DNA of 40,140 nucleotides from an uncultured Prevotellaceae bacterium (GTDB lineage: Bacteria > Bacteroidota > Bacteroidia > Bacteroidales > Bacteroidaceae), in contig CAMYZO010000025.1 in assembly GCA_947303855.1 (NCBI GenBank), positions 1 to 40,140 of the forward strand, in the 5' to 3' direction. Positions 25,549-34,251 of this stretch are shown piece after piece. The notes under the pieces are model-generated. The model did no database searches, was not told the DNA's origin, and worked only from the letters and a program-made list of their open reading frames with translations. Position numbers and translations under genes: made by a program. Numbering within the stretch: position 1 is the first letter of the stretch; each line of letters begins with the position of its first letter.

Positions 25549-25581
25549 ATTGACGGATATGAGGAAAAATGCGTACCTTTG
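25549..25581 (+). promoter_or_regulatory. Promoter of the clpS-clpA-aat operon
   Basis: ATTG (25549-25552), 21-base gap, TACCTTTG (25574-25581). The ATG of clpS follows 9 bases later, giving a very short leader. It is divergent from the protease promoter. Confidence 0.65.
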
Positions 25582-25590
25582 TGGTCGATT

Positions 25591-25899
25591 ATGGCACAAG
25601 GACAGTCAAGTATTCGCGAGCGGCAGGACACCAGCCTGAAGGAGCCGCGCCGCTATAAGGTCATCATCCACAATGATGACTTTACCACGATGGAGTTTGT
25701 CGTGATGATACTGGAGCAGGTGTTTTTCCTGAATGAGGAGAGCGCCAACGCACTAATGCTGAAGGTACACCATGCCGACAAGGCTGTTGTGGGCATTTAC
25801 ACCTACGACATTGCCGTGTCGAAGGTGCGGAAAGCCACCAACATGGCCCGTGAGTGCGGGTTCCCCCTTCGCATTACCGTGGAACCTGAAGAGTCGTGA
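25591..25899 (+). CDS. clpS: ATP-dependent Clp protease adaptor
   Basis: A 102-residue ClpS. The substrate-binding block YKVIIHNDDFTTMEFVVMIL (about 22-41) contains the Asn-Asp-Asp and Met residues that grip an N-terminal Leu, Phe, Tyr or Trp, and VHHADKAVVGIYTYDIA supplies the second face of the pocket. The N-terminus is an extended tail, as needed for insertion into the ClpA pore. The TTG 12 bases upstream is rejected because it lies in the promoter -7 box. Next gene clpA follows after 10 bases. Confidence 0.93.
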   Translation: MAQGQSSIRERQDTSLKEPRRYKVIIHNDDFTTMEFVVMILEQVFFLNEESANALMLKVHHADKAVVGIYTYDIAVSKVRKATNMARECGFPLRITVEPEES

Positions 25900-25909
25900 A
25901 CGAGTAGCA

Positions 25910-28153
25910 ATGGCAGAGATTAAGCAGACAGAAAGGGCGTCGCGCCTGCTAAACCTGGCACTGGAGCGCTGCAAGGAATACAGACATGAGTTTGTCATGC
26001 CTGAACACCTGTTGCTGGTGATGATTGACGAGTTTAACTTCAATGCAGCCCTGAACATCTTCTATGCTCCGCTGCAGCTGGCCAGAAAGGTGGAGGATTT
26101 CCTTGACACGGTAGAGAAGGTGCCTGAAGGCATTGTGTATGAGCCGGAGGTGTCGGCGCAGATGGAAAAGATTATTGAAACGGCTGTGCAGACAGTGGCA
26201 CAGAGCAGCGCTGAATCGGTAGACACGCCACACCTGGTGAAGGGACTGCTGCAACTGAGCGACTCTTGGGCGTCTTATCTGCTGCATGATAGTCTGTATC
26301 ACAAGGAGAGCCACTTCATGAGTCACCTTATTAATTTCTATGATTTTGATGACCAGCTGGAGCAGCAGAAGGACGATTACGATGACGACGAGCAGGCCGC
26401 CTGGCAGAAGCTGGTGGTATGTATGAACGACCACTACAAACAGCACAATCCGCTGATAGGCCGTGAACAGGAGCTGCAACGCACTATACAGGTGCTCTGT
26501 AGGCGTGAGAAGAACAATCCGCTGCATGTGGGCGAACCCGGCGTAGGCAAGACGGCCCTTGTCTGGGGTCTGGCGCGGCTGATTGAGGAGGGCCGGGTGC
26601 CTGAGCGGCTGAAAGGCAGTCGCATCTATCAGATTGACATGGGTACGCTGCTGGCAGGCACCCAGTACCGGGGCGACTTCGAGAACCGTATCAAAATGAT
26701 TATGGACGGCATTCAGGAGGCCGACGGCTGTAACATTGTCTACATTGATGAGATTCATACCCTGGTGGGGGCCGGTGCCACGAGCGAGAGCGCCATGGAT
26801 GCCTCTAACATGCTCAAGCCCTATCTTGAAGCGGGCAACATACGCTTTATTGGCTCTACCACTTACGAAGAGTATAATCGCCACTTTGCCCGTTCCAAAG
26901 GACTTATCCGCCGTTTCCAGCAGATAGACATTGGCGAACCGTCGGTAGAAGAGACGGAGCATATCCTTTGTCAGCTGTTACCCCGCTACGAGACTTTCCA
27001 TGGCGTGACCTACGCTGACGATGCCGTTGCCTATGCCGTGGCTGCCAGTGCCAAGCACATCAGCGACCGCTTCCTGCCCGACAAGGCTATCGACCTGATT
27101 GACGAGGCGGGAGCAGCCATGGAGATTGCCGGCCTTCATACGGCCATCGGTAAGAAGGAGATTGCCGATGTGCTGGCGAAAATCTGTAAGGTGGATGCGC
27201 TGACGGTGGCCCAAGACGATGACTACCAGCAGCTGGAGAGTCTGGCACAGCGCATGCAGGCGCAGATCTACGGTCAGGATGAGGCTGTGCGCCAGGTGGT
27301 GGAGGCTGTGCAGATGTCGCGGGCAGGACTGCTCGACGACGGCAAGCCGCTGGCATCGCTGCTCTTTGTGGGACCTACCGGCGTGGGCAAAACAGAGGTG
27401 GCACGTGTGCTGGCCAGAGAACTGGGCATCGGACTGGTGCGCTTCGACATGAGCGAGTACACTGAGCGTCATGCCGTGGCCAAGCTGATAGGCTCGCCTG
27501 CCGGTTATGTGGGCTATGAGGACGGCGGACTGCTTACCGATGCCATTCGCAAGACGCCCAACTGCGTGCTGCTGCTTGACGAGATAGAGAAGGCTCACCA
27601 GGACATCTACAACATCCTGCTGCAGGTGATGGACTACGCCCGTCTGACAGACAACAAAGGGCGGAAGGCCGACTTCCGCAACGTGGTGCTTATCATGACG
27701 TCGAATGCCGGTGCTCAGTATGCGTCGCAAGGCAGCATCGGCTTTAACAGCAGGGTGAGCCGTGGCGAGACGATGATGCGGCAGGTGAAGAAGACGTTTA
27801 AGCCGGAGTTCCTGAACCGCTTGTCGGGGGCTGTGGTGTTCAACGATATGGACCGGCAGATGGCAACGCTCATCCTGCAGAAGAAACTGCGTGAGCTGGA
27901 CGAAAAGCTGGCTGCCAGACAGGTGCAGATGACACTCTCGCAGGCTGCCTTCGACCATCTGCTGTCGGCGGGGTTCACGCCGGAATACGGTGCCCGCGAG
28001 ATGGACCGTGTCATCGGCCGGCAACTGAAACCGCTGCTGATGCGCGAGATTCTTTTCGGCTGTCTGAAGCAGGGCGGTCGCGTGACGGTGGAGGCAGAGC
28101 AATCGCAACTCATCATCAAGGAGATGACAGATGGCAGTCTATCAGCTGGATGA
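25910..28153 (+). CDS. clpA: Clp protease ATP-binding subunit ClpA
   Basis: A 747-residue Hsp100 unfoldase: N-domain (about 1-145), a short acidic linker (DDYDDDEQ), first AAA domain with Walker A GEPGVGKT (208-215) and Walker B IVYIDE (276-281), second AAA domain with GPTGVGKT (488-495) and VLLLDE (553-558). There is no long ClpB-type middle coiled coil. An IGF tripeptide at 610-612 is the ClpP-docking loop, so it should feed ClpP, which is not encoded in this window. The first P-loop is preceded by LHV where most homologues have LLV, a minor change. Position between clpS and aat marks it as the degradation engine of the N-degron pathway. Confidence 0.94.
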   Translation: MAEIKQTERASRLLNLALERCKEYRHEFVMPEHLLLVMIDEFNFNAALNIFYAPLQLARKVEDFLDTVEKVPEGIVYEPEVSAQMEKIIETAVQTVAQSSAESVDTPHLVKGLLQLSDSWASYLLHDSLYHKESHFMSHLINFYDFDDQLEQQKDDYDDDEQAAWQKLVVCMNDHYKQHNPLIGREQELQRTIQVLCRREKNNPLHVGEPGVGKTALVWGLARLIEEGRVPERLKGSRIYQIDMGTLLAGTQYRGDFENRIKMIMDGIQEADGCNIVYIDEIHTLVGAGATSESAMDASNMLKPYLEAGNIRFIGSTTYEEYNRHFARSKGLIRRFQQIDIGEPSVEETEHILCQLLPRYETFHGVTYADDAVAYAVAASAKHISDRFLPDKAIDLIDEAGAAMEIAGLHTAIGKKEIADVLAKICKVDALTVAQDDDYQQLESLAQRMQAQIYGQDEAVRQVVEAVQMSRAGLLDDGKPLASLLFVGPTGVGKTEVARVLARELGIGLVRFDMSEYTERHAVAKLIGSPAGYVGYEDGGLLTDAIRKTPNCVLLLDEIEKAHQDIYNILLQVMDYARLTDNKGRKADFRNVVLIMTSNAGAQYASQGSIGFNSRVSRGETMMRQVKKTFKPEFLNRLSGAVVFNDMDRQMATLILQKKLRELDEKLAARQVQMTLSQAAFDHLLSAGFTPEYGAREMDRVIGRQLKPLLMREILFGCLKQGGRVTVEAEQSQLIIKEMTDGSLSAG

Positions 28154-28811
28154 CGAACTGTGGTTCCCCGCCCCCCATCAGGGTGAGGACGACGGACTCA
28201 TTGCCGTAGGCGGCGACCTGTCTGTCAGACGCCTGCTGCTGGCCTATAGACATGGCTTCTTCCCGTGGTTCTCGTTCCAGTCTGGCTGTCAGCCCCATTG
28301 GTATTGCCCGATGGACCGCTTTGTCATCTTCCCCAGTGAGATACACGTCAGCCACTCCATGCGCCAGTTGATGCGTCAGCAACGCTACGAGCTGACTATC
28401 AACAACGATTTCTCTGGTGTCATCAATGGCTGCGCCAAAGCCGACGGCCGTTTCCTGGAATCGGGAGCCTGGCTCGGTCCTGATATTGTCGAGGCCTACA
28501 CGCGGCTGCACCGTCTGGGCTATGCTGCCAGTGTTGAAGTGTGGGAACGTGCCGCTGACTCTGACAACGGACAGGGACGGCGGCTTGTGGGCGGACTTTA
28601 CGGTGTGGTGCTGAGAAATGCGTTCTTCGGCGAGAGCATGTTCTCGCTCGTGCCCAGCGCCTCGAAGCTGGCTCTTATTCATCTGGCCTGCACACTGGAA
28701 GACCTTGGCGCGTGCTTTATTGACTGCCAGTTTGAGACGCCTCACCTGAAGTCGATGGGCGGACGGCATATCACCTACGACGAATATATGCAACAATTAG
28801 GGCCTTTTTAA
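28131..28811 (+). CDS. aat: Leucyl/phenylalanyl-tRNA--protein transferase
   Basis: A 226-residue Aat. FPAPHQGEDDGLIAVGGDLSVRRLLLAYRHGFFPWF (about 12-47) and the later GGLYGVVLRNAFFGESMFSLVPSASKLAL and DCQFETPHLKSMGG blocks define the family. It transfers Leu or Phe from aminoacyl-tRNA to N-terminal Arg or Lys of proteins, making primary destabilising residues that ClpS recognises. It overlaps clpA by 23 bases and closes a three-gene operon that covers tagging, recognition and unfolding. Confidence 0.95.
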   Translation: MAVYQLDDELWFPAPHQGEDDGLIAVGGDLSVRRLLLAYRHGFFPWFSFQSGCQPHWYCPMDRFVIFPSEIHVSHSMRQLMRQQRYELTINNDFSGVINGCAKADGRFLESGAWLGPDIVEAYTRLHRLGYAASVEVWERAADSDNGQGRRLVGGLYGVVLRNAFFGESMFSLVPSASKLALIHLACTLEDLGACFIDCQFETPHLKSMGGRHITYDEYMQQLGPF

Positions 28812-28853
28812 AAAAAAGAAACTGGATTTCTTTTTCTTTCGCGCGTTTTTTCG

Positions 28854-28861
28854 TAACTTTG
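28854..28861 (+). promoter_or_regulatory. Possible promoter (-7 box) before MATE gene
   Basis: TAACTTTG fits the -7 consensus and lies 10 bases before the ATG at 28872. A clear TTTG at the upstream distance is missing (the region is TTTCTTTTTCTTTC), so this is a weaker call than the others. Between aat and this box a 7-bp inverted repeat (AAAGAAA/TTTCTTT, around 28815-28835) could act as a weak hairpin. Confidence 0.45.
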
Positions 28862-28871
28862 CCGCTGAATT

Positions 28872-30224
28872 ATGGATAATATGCAATCGACACTGGAATT
28901 GGGCACAAAGCCTGTGGGGCGGCTGCTGTGGCAGTATGCCCTGCCAGCCATTGTGGCCATGACCGCTTCCAGCCTGTATAACATCATCGACCGTGCCTTC
29001 ATCGGTCAGGTGGTAGGCCCGGAGGCTATTGCCGGTCTCGGCATCACGTTCCCGTTCATGAACCTCAGTGCGGCGTTCGGAGCGGCGGTGGGCGTGGGTG
29101 CCTCAGCCTGTATCTCGATGAAGCTTGGCCAGAAAGACTATAAGACGGCTGAGCACCTGCTGGGCAACACGGTGACGCTGAACCTCATCGTGGGATTCCT
29201 TTTCATGGCGGTCTGTCTGCTGTTTCTTGACCCCATCCTGCGGTTCTTCGGGGCATCAGACGTGACGCTGCCATACGCCAGACAGTTCATGGTGGTCATC
29301 CTGTTGGGTAACATGGTGACACACATGTATTTCGGCATGAACGCGGTGCTGCGTGCTGCCGGCAAGCCCCGCCATGCCATGTACGCTACGCTCTTCACCG
29401 TAGGCATGAACATTGTCTTGGTCATTGCCTTCGTGTGGTGGTTCCGATGGGGCATCCGTGGGGCGGCACTGGCGACGGTGGCCAGTCAGACGATGGCGCT
29501 GTGCTGGCAGATGTGGATATTCTCCGATAAAAGGGAACTGCTGCACCTGCGGCGAGGCATCTACCGGCTGAGGGCCGACCTGGTGCGTAACATCATGGCC
29601 ATCGGCGTATCTCCCTTCCTGATGCAGACCACCTCGTGCGTCATCGTCATCTTCATGAACAACCAGTTTGTGCGCTATGGCGGCGACATGGCCGTCGGTG
29701 CCTACTCGATAGCCAACTCCATGGCCATGGTGTTCTTTATGTTTGTCATGGGAGTCACCCAGGGCATGCAGCCTATTGTTGGCTATAACTATGGTGCTGA
29801 GAAGTTCGACCGCATGTTGCGATGCCTGTGGCTGGCTATTGTTGTGGCCACGCTGATACTCTTGGTGGGATGGGCGCTGGCCATGCTGTTTCCGCAGCAA
29901 ATAGCACGCATCTTCACCACTGATGCGGAACTGCTGGCACTCTCTACACGGGGCATCAGGCTTGATATGCTGGTGTTCCCCATCATTGCATCACAGGCCG
30001 TCATCACCAATTTCTTCCAGTGCATAGGCAAGGTGAAAATCAGCATCTTCCTCTCGCTGTCGCGCCAGCTGTTCATGCTGTTACCGCTGGCCTATCTGCT
30101 GCCCCTCTGGTGGCAGCTCGACGGTGTGTGGTACTCTATGCCGGCAAGCGACTTCGGGTCGTTTGCCATGACATGGCCGTTACTATTATGGTATCTTAGA
30201 AAATTCAGAACTTATGGACAGTGA
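28872..30224 (+). CDS. MATE family multidrug/organic-compound exporter
   Basis: A 450-residue protein with 12 predicted membrane segments in two six-helix halves. Family features: LGTKPVGRLLWQYALPAIVAMTASSLYNIIDRAFIGQ at the N-terminus, then GLGITFPFMNLSAAFGAAVGVG, and GVTQGMQPIVGYNYGA in the second half. MATE proteins export cationic drugs or metabolites by Na+ or H+ antiport across the inner membrane. It overlaps the cytidylate-kinase-like gene by 11 bases, so it heads the operon that runs to the amino-sugar genes. Substrate not predictable. Confidence 0.92.
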   Translation: MDNMQSTLELGTKPVGRLLWQYALPAIVAMTASSLYNIIDRAFIGQVVGPEAIAGLGITFPFMNLSAAFGAAVGVGASACISMKLGQKDYKTAEHLLGNTVTLNLIVGFLFMAVCLLFLDPILRFFGASDVTLPYARQFMVVILLGNMVTHMYFGMNAVLRAAGKPRHAMYATLFTVGMNIVLVIAFVWWFRWGIRGAALATVASQTMALCWQMWIFSDKRELLHLRRGIYRLRADLVRNIMAIGVSPFLMQTTSCVIVIFMNNQFVRYGGDMAVGAYSIANSMAMVFFMFVMGVTQGMQPIVGYNYGAEKFDRMLRCLWLAIVVATLILLVGWALAMLFPQQIARIFTTDAELLALSTRGIRLDMLVFPIIASQAVITNFFQCIGKVKISIFLSLSRQLFMLLPLAYLLPLWWQLDGVWYSMPASDFGSFAMTWPLLLWYLRKFRTYGQ

Positions 30225-30837
30225 ACATATCATTATCTGTGTAGGTCGGCAGTTAGGCAGCGGGGGCCATGACATCGGACGCATGCTGGCCCTTGACTTC
30301 GGAGCCAAATACTATGACCGCGAACTGCTGAACCTGGCGGCTAAAGAGAGCGGACTCTCAGAACATGTCTTTGAGCAGCACGATGAGCGGAAGAGTTTCT
30401 TGCGGTCATTCCTGCATCTGCCTAACGGCATGACAGGTACCGACTACAGCCGTCAGGGCTTTTCGCAGGACACCATTTTCCAGTTCCAAAGCGAGGCTAT
30501 CATGAAAGCCGCCGACGAAGGCAGTTGCGTGTTCGTGGGACGCTGTGCAGACTATGTGCTGCGTGACCGTACGAATGTGGTCAACATCTTTGTTACGGCC
30601 TCGATGGAATTTCGTGTCAATCAGGTGATGGCCAAACAGCATTTTGCTTTACCCCAGGAGGCTCGCCGCTTCATTGAGCATGGGGAGGCCAAACGTGCCG
30701 ACTACTATAACTACTACACGGGTAAGAAATGGGGTCATGCCTCCAGCTACGACCTGTGCATCGACTCGTCGTTGCTGGGACTGATGGAAACCGAGAAGAT
30801 GATTGCCGGGTTTATTCGCAAACGCTTCGGACTATGA
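30214..30837 (+). CDS. Cytidylate-kinase-like family protein
   Basis: A 207-residue P-loop protein of the cytidylate-kinase-like family. P-loop-type GRQLGSGGHDIGRMLA (about 11-26), AKYYDRELLNLAA, CVFVGRCADYVLRD and a C-terminal all-helical part are visible. The real substrate is unknown: many Bacteroidetes carry this protein next to a true cmk. It starts inside the end of the MATE gene (11-base overlap) and its TGA overlaps the next ATG (ATGA). Confidence 0.85.
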   Translation: MDSEHIIICVGRQLGSGGHDIGRMLALDFGAKYYDRELLNLAAKESGLSEHVFEQHDERKSFLRSFLHLPNGMTGTDYSRQGFSQDTIFQFQSEAIMKAADEGSCVFVGRCADYVLRDRTNVVNIFVTASMEFRVNQVMAKQHFALPQEARRFIEHGEAKRADYYNYYTGKKWGHASSYDLCIDSSLLGLMETEKMIAGFIRKRFGL

Positions 30838-31337
30838 AAAGAATAGGCATACTGAGCGATACGCACAGCTATTGGGACCCAAAGTATTTGCTCTATTTTG
30901 AGCCTTGTGACGAGATTTGGCATGCCGGCGATATCGGCTCGACAGAGGTGGCCGAGAAACTTGCCGCCTTCCGTCCGTTTCGTGCCGTCTGCGGCAACTG
31001 TGACGGTGGCGACCTGCGGCTGATGTACCGCGAGCTGAACCGTTTCAAGTGCGAGGATGTCGACGTGCTCATCAAGCATATTGGCGGCTATCCCGGCAAC
31101 TACGACTACTCCGTGCGTTCCACGCTGTTTGCCAATCCGCCGCAGCTCTTCGTGGCTGGTCACTCACATATATTAAAGGTGAAATACGACAAGACGCTGG
31201 GGCTGCTGCACATCAACCCGGGAGCAGCCGGCATACAGGGCTGGCACAAGGAGCGCACGCTTGTACGCCTGACAATTGACGGACGGGAGTTCAAGGATTT
31301 GGAAGTTATCACTTTAGCAGACCCTCGAAACATATAA
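30834..31337 (+). CDS. YfcE/MJ0936-type metallophosphoesterase
   Basis: A 167-residue calcineurin-fold phosphoesterase with the metal-binding set Asp9-x-His11 (LSDTHS), Asp33 (HAGD), Asn55 (GNCD), an His in the middle and GHSH near residue 110. Family members hydrolyse phosphodiesters with Mn2+ in the cytoplasm. The start was set at the ATGA overlap with the previous gene; the frame is open further upstream inside it. Cellular role unknown. Confidence 0.9.
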   Translation: MKRIGILSDTHSYWDPKYLLYFEPCDEIWHAGDIGSTEVAEKLAAFRPFRAVCGNCDGGDLRLMYRELNRFKCEDVDVLIKHIGGYPGNYDYSVRSTLFANPPQLFVAGHSHILKVKYDKTLGLLHINPGAAGIQGWHKERTLVRLTIDGREFKDLEVITLADPRNI

Positions 31338-31339
31338 AT

Positions 31340-31368
31340 TGAAAATCGAAAATAATTTAATCGTAAAT
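31340..31368 (+). repeat. Short heptamer-type repeat before rmlB
   Basis: In the 34-base gap before rmlB, units TGAAAAT (31340-31346), CGAAAAT (31347-31353) and CGTAAAT (31362-31368) follow the (T/C)GnnAAT pattern of the array at 8464-8575. TCGTAAAT ends 3 bases before the rmlB ATG. Confidence 0.6.
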
Positions 31369-31371
31369 AAT

Positions 31372-32505
31372 ATGAAGACAATCGTCATTACCGGCGGCGC
31401 AGGCTTTATTGGAAGTCACGTGGTGCGCCTGTTTGTGAACAAGTATCCTGAGTACCACATCATCAACCTCGACAAGCTGACGTATGCCGGGAACCTGGCT
31501 AACCTCAAGGACATCGAGGACAAGCCTAATTACGAATTCGTGAAGATGGACATCTGCGACTTCGATGCCTTCCTGAAGTTGATGCAGGACAAGCAGGTCG
31601 ATGGCATTATCCACTTGGCTGCTGAGTCGCACGTCGACCGCAGTATCAAAGACCCGTTTACGTTTGCTCAGACCAACGTCATGGGCACGCTGTCGCTCCT
31701 TCAAGCTGCCAAGGCTTACTGGGAGTCGTTGCCTGAGATGTATGAGGGCAAGCGCTTCTACCACATCTCGACTGACGAGGTATACGGCGCGCTGGAGATG
31801 ACACATCCTGAGGGCATCGAACCACCGTTCACCACCAAGGCTTCCAGCGAGGAGCATCATCTGGCCTACGGCGAGAAGTTCTTCACCGAGGACTTGAAGT
31901 ACCAGCCTCACTCGCCGTATAGTGCTGCCAAGGCTTCGTCCGACCACTTCGTCCGCGCTTTCCACGACACGTTCGGACTGCCCACCATCGTAACCAACTG
32001 CTCTAACAACTACGGTCCCTACCAGTTCCCGGAAAAACTGATTCCGCTGTTCATCAACAACATCCGCCACCGTAAGCCCCTGCCCGTCTATGGCAAGGGT
32101 GAGAACGTGCGCGACTGGCTCTTTGTTGAAGACCACGCCCGCGCCATCGACCTCATCTTCCATGAGGGCAAGATTGCCGAGACCTACAACATTGGCGGCT
32201 TCAACGAGTGGAAGAACATCGACATCATCAAGGTGGTCATCAAAACCGTCGACCGTCTGCTTGGCCGCAAAGATGGCGAGGATATGGACCTCATCACTTT
32301 CGTAACCGACCGTGCCGGCCACGACCTCCGCTACGCCATCGACAGCACTAAGCTGCAGCGCGAGTTAGGTTGGGAGCCAAGCCTGCAGTTCGAGGAGGGT
32401 ATCGAAAAGACCGTCCGCTGGTATCTCGACAACCAGGAGTGGCTCGACAACGTGACTTCCGGCGACTACCAGAAGTATTACGAGAATATGTATAAGAATA
32501 GGTAA
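31372..32505 (+). CDS. rmlB: dTDP-glucose 4,6-dehydratase
   Basis: A 377-residue extended short-chain dehydrogenase: NAD-binding GGAGFIGSH (8-16), catalytic Thr134-Asp135-Glu136 in HISTDEVYG, and Tyr183/Lys187 in SPYSAAK. It makes dTDP-4-keto-6-deoxy-glucose, the branch point for rhamnose and for amino-deoxy sugars. The downstream fdtA- and fdtB-like genes point to a 3-amino-3,6-dideoxyhexose as the end product in this operon. rmlA, C and D are not in the window. The frame is open 11 codons upstream through the heptamer repeat, but the family start is MKTIVITGGAGF. Confidence 0.94.
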   Translation: MKTIVITGGAGFIGSHVVRLFVNKYPEYHIINLDKLTYAGNLANLKDIEDKPNYEFVKMDICDFDAFLKLMQDKQVDGIIHLAAESHVDRSIKDPFTFAQTNVMGTLSLLQAAKAYWESLPEMYEGKRFYHISTDEVYGALEMTHPEGIEPPFTTKASSEEHHLAYGEKFFTEDLKYQPHSPYSAAKASSDHFVRAFHDTFGLPTIVTNCSNNYGPYQFPEKLIPLFINNIRHRKPLPVYGKGENVRDWLFVEDHARAIDLIFHEGKIAETYNIGGFNEWKNIDIIKVVIKTVDRLLGRKDGEDMDLITFVTDRAGHDLRYAIDSTKLQRELGWEPSLQFEEGIEKTVRWYLDNQEWLDNVTSGDYQKYYENMYKNR

Positions 32506-32511
32506 CCATTT

Positions 32512-32634
32512 CCCCTCCTAAGTTAGGAGGGGTTAGGGGTGGTCTGAACAAGCGGCAGATGTTCGTCGTTCTTGCCTTGCAAGCGTCCTTCGGCCGAGCG
32601 CAGACCCCCTCTGACTCCCCCTACTCAGGGAGAG
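32512..32634. mobile_element. TIR-bounded 123-bp intergenic element (MITE/REP-like)
   Basis: Left end: a 10-bp perfect palindrome (CCCCTCCTAA/TTAGGAGGGG, 32512-32532, single-base centre) running into TTAGGGGTGGTCTG (to 32546). Right end (32601-32634) is an imperfect inverted copy: about 25 of 35 positions match when reversed, best at CAGACCCCCTCTGACTCC. The 54 bases between hold no gene. C-rich palindromes of this kind are frequent between genes in Bacteroidetes. It separates rmlB from purT. Confidence 0.6.
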
Positions 32635-32651
32635 AAATATAATGGCTCAAT

Positions 32652-33857
32652 ATGAAGAAAATATTGCTTTTAGGCTCAGGCGAACTGGGCAAGGAGTTTG
32701 TGATTGCCGCCATGCGTGCTGGCCAGTATGTAATCGCTTGCGACCGCTACGATAATGCACCGGCTATGCAGGTGGCTGACGAGCGCGAGGTGTTTTCAAT
32801 GCTCGACGGCGATGCTCTTGAGGCTGTGGTCAACAAGCATAAGCCGGATATCATCGTGCCCGAGATTGAGGCCATCCGCACGGAACGTCTGTTCAAGTTT
32901 GAGGAGCAGGGCATCCAGGTGGTGCCGTCGGCCCGTGCCGTCAACTACACCATGAACCGCCGTGCCATCCGCGACCTGGCTTCCAAGGAACTGGGCCTGC
33001 GCACAGCCAAGTACTTCTATGCCAAGACGTTCGAGGAGTTCAAAAAAGCCGCCGACGAGATTGGGTTCCCCTGCGTGGTGAAGCCGCTGATGTCGTCGTC
33101 AGGTCATGGCCAGAGCTACGTTCACAACGATGGTGAACTGGAGGAGGCTTTCCACGAGGCGATGGAAGAGGGACGCGGCGACGTGAAGGAAGTCATTATC
33201 GAGGAGTTCATCGACTTCGACTCTGAGTTCACGCTGCTCACCGTCACCCAGCAGCACGGCTGGGCAACGCTGTTCTGTCCGCCCATCGGCCATGTGCAGA
33301 AGTCGGGCGACTATCGTGAGTCGTGGCAGCCCTACAAGATTTCGGACGAGGCCCTGAAGCAGGCTCAGATGATGGCTGATAAGGTGACCCGTGCGCTGAC
33401 AGGTGCCGGCATCTGGGGCGTAGAGTTCTTCCTGACAAAGCAGGGCGAGGTCATCTTCAGCGAGTTGTCGCCGCGTCCGCACGATACAGGCATGGTGACG
33501 CTGGGACACACTACGAACCTTTCGGAGTTTGAACTGCATTTCCGTGCCGTTATGGGACTGCCTATCGCCGGCATCCATCTGGAGCATGCCGGGGCCTCGG
33601 CGGTTATCCTGTCGCCAGTGGAGGCTAACACCCCCGTTGACCGTTCCTTGCTGCCGTATAATCTGGAAGAGGCCCTCAAGGAGGACCGCACGCGCATCCG
33701 TATCTTCGGAAAGCCAGAGGCTCACAAGGGGCGCCGCATGGGCGTGGTGCTCTGCTATGGCGAGCCTGGCGACGACACTACAGCACTGCGCGATAAGGCC
33801 AAGCGCTTGGCAAAGACCGTTCTTGGAACAGACCCGTATGCCGACCTTAGACATTAA
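32652..33857 (+). CDS. purT: Formate-dependent phosphoribosylglycinamide formyltransferase
   Basis: A 401-residue ATP-grasp enzyme. N-terminal [47 protein letters not shown] (about 74-81), the ATP-grasp block [17 protein letters not shown] (about 138-154) and [14 protein letters not shown] (about 274-287) are those of PurT. It formylates GAR with formate and ATP in purine synthesis, a folate-free alternative to PurN. It overlaps the fdtA-like gene by 20 bases, so a purine gene is tightly embedded in a sugar operon. Confidence 0.95.
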   Translation: MKKILLLGSGELGKEFVIAAMRAGQYVIACDRYDNAPAMQVADEREVFSMLDGDALEAVVNKHKPDIIVPEIEAIRTERLFKFEEQGIQVVPSARAVNYTMNRRAIRDLASKELGLRTAKYFYAKTFEEFKKAADEIGFPCVVKPLMSSSGHGQSYVHNDGELEEAFHEAMEEGRGDVKEVIIEEFIDFDSEFTLLTVTQQHGWATLFCPPIGHVQKSGDYRESWQPYKISDEALKQAQMMADKVTRALTGAGIWGVEFFLTKQGEVIFSELSPRPHDTGMVTLGHTTNLSEFELHFRAVMGLPIAGIHLEHAGASAVILSPVEANTPVDRSLLPYNLEEALKEDRTRIRIFGKPEAHKGRRMGVVLCYGEPGDDTTALRDKAKRLAKTVLGTDPYADLRH

Positions 33858-34251
33858 ACTGATAGACCTGCCAAAGATTGCCGACCCACGCGGAAACCTG
33901 ACTGTTGCCGAAGGCGAGGAGGTTGTGCCCTTTGATATCAAGCGGGCATACTGGGTCTATGACGTGCCGGGAGGCGAGAGTCGTGGCGGTCATGCCCATA
34001 AGCGGCTGAAGCAGTTTGTGGTGGCACTCAGCGGCTCTTTCCATGTGACACTGGACAACGGGGATGAGCGCAAGACGGTCTTGCTGAACCATCCTTATCA
34101 GGGCTTGCTCATCGATGTCAATACGTGGCGCACGCTGGACGACTTTTCCAGCGGTGCCGTCTGTCTGGTGCTGGCCTCCGAACACTATGATGAGGAAGAC
34201 TACATCTACGACTACGACGAATTCTTGAAATACGTGGGATGCTCGAAATAG
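33838..34251 (+). CDS. dTDP-4-keto-6-deoxy-glucose 3,4-ketoisomerase (FdtA/QdtA type)
   Basis: A 137-residue cupin (WxcM-like domain). It has the isomerase signature [11 protein letters not shown] (about 16-26) and the catalytic His pair His52/His54 in [13 protein letters not shown], then [25 protein letters not shown]. Enzymes of this family move the keto group from C4 to C3 of dTDP-4-keto-6-deoxyglucose (FdtA gives the galacto, QdtA the gluco isomer); the sequence alone does not tell me which. Substrate comes from RmlB, product goes to the aminotransferase three genes on. Starts 20 bases inside purT and overlaps the next gene by 13. Confidence 0.88.
   Translation: MPTLDIKLIDLPKIADPRGNLTVAEGEEVVPFDIKRAYWVYDVPGGESRGGHAHKRLKQFVVALSGSFHVTLDNGDERKTVLLNHPYQGLLIDVNTWRTLDDFSSGAVCLVLASEHYDEEDYIYDYDEFLKYVGCSK

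Noticed and set aside
25579..25590. TTG start for clpS
   Set aside because: It falls within the -7 promoter box and the ATG at 25591 gives a normal ClpS.
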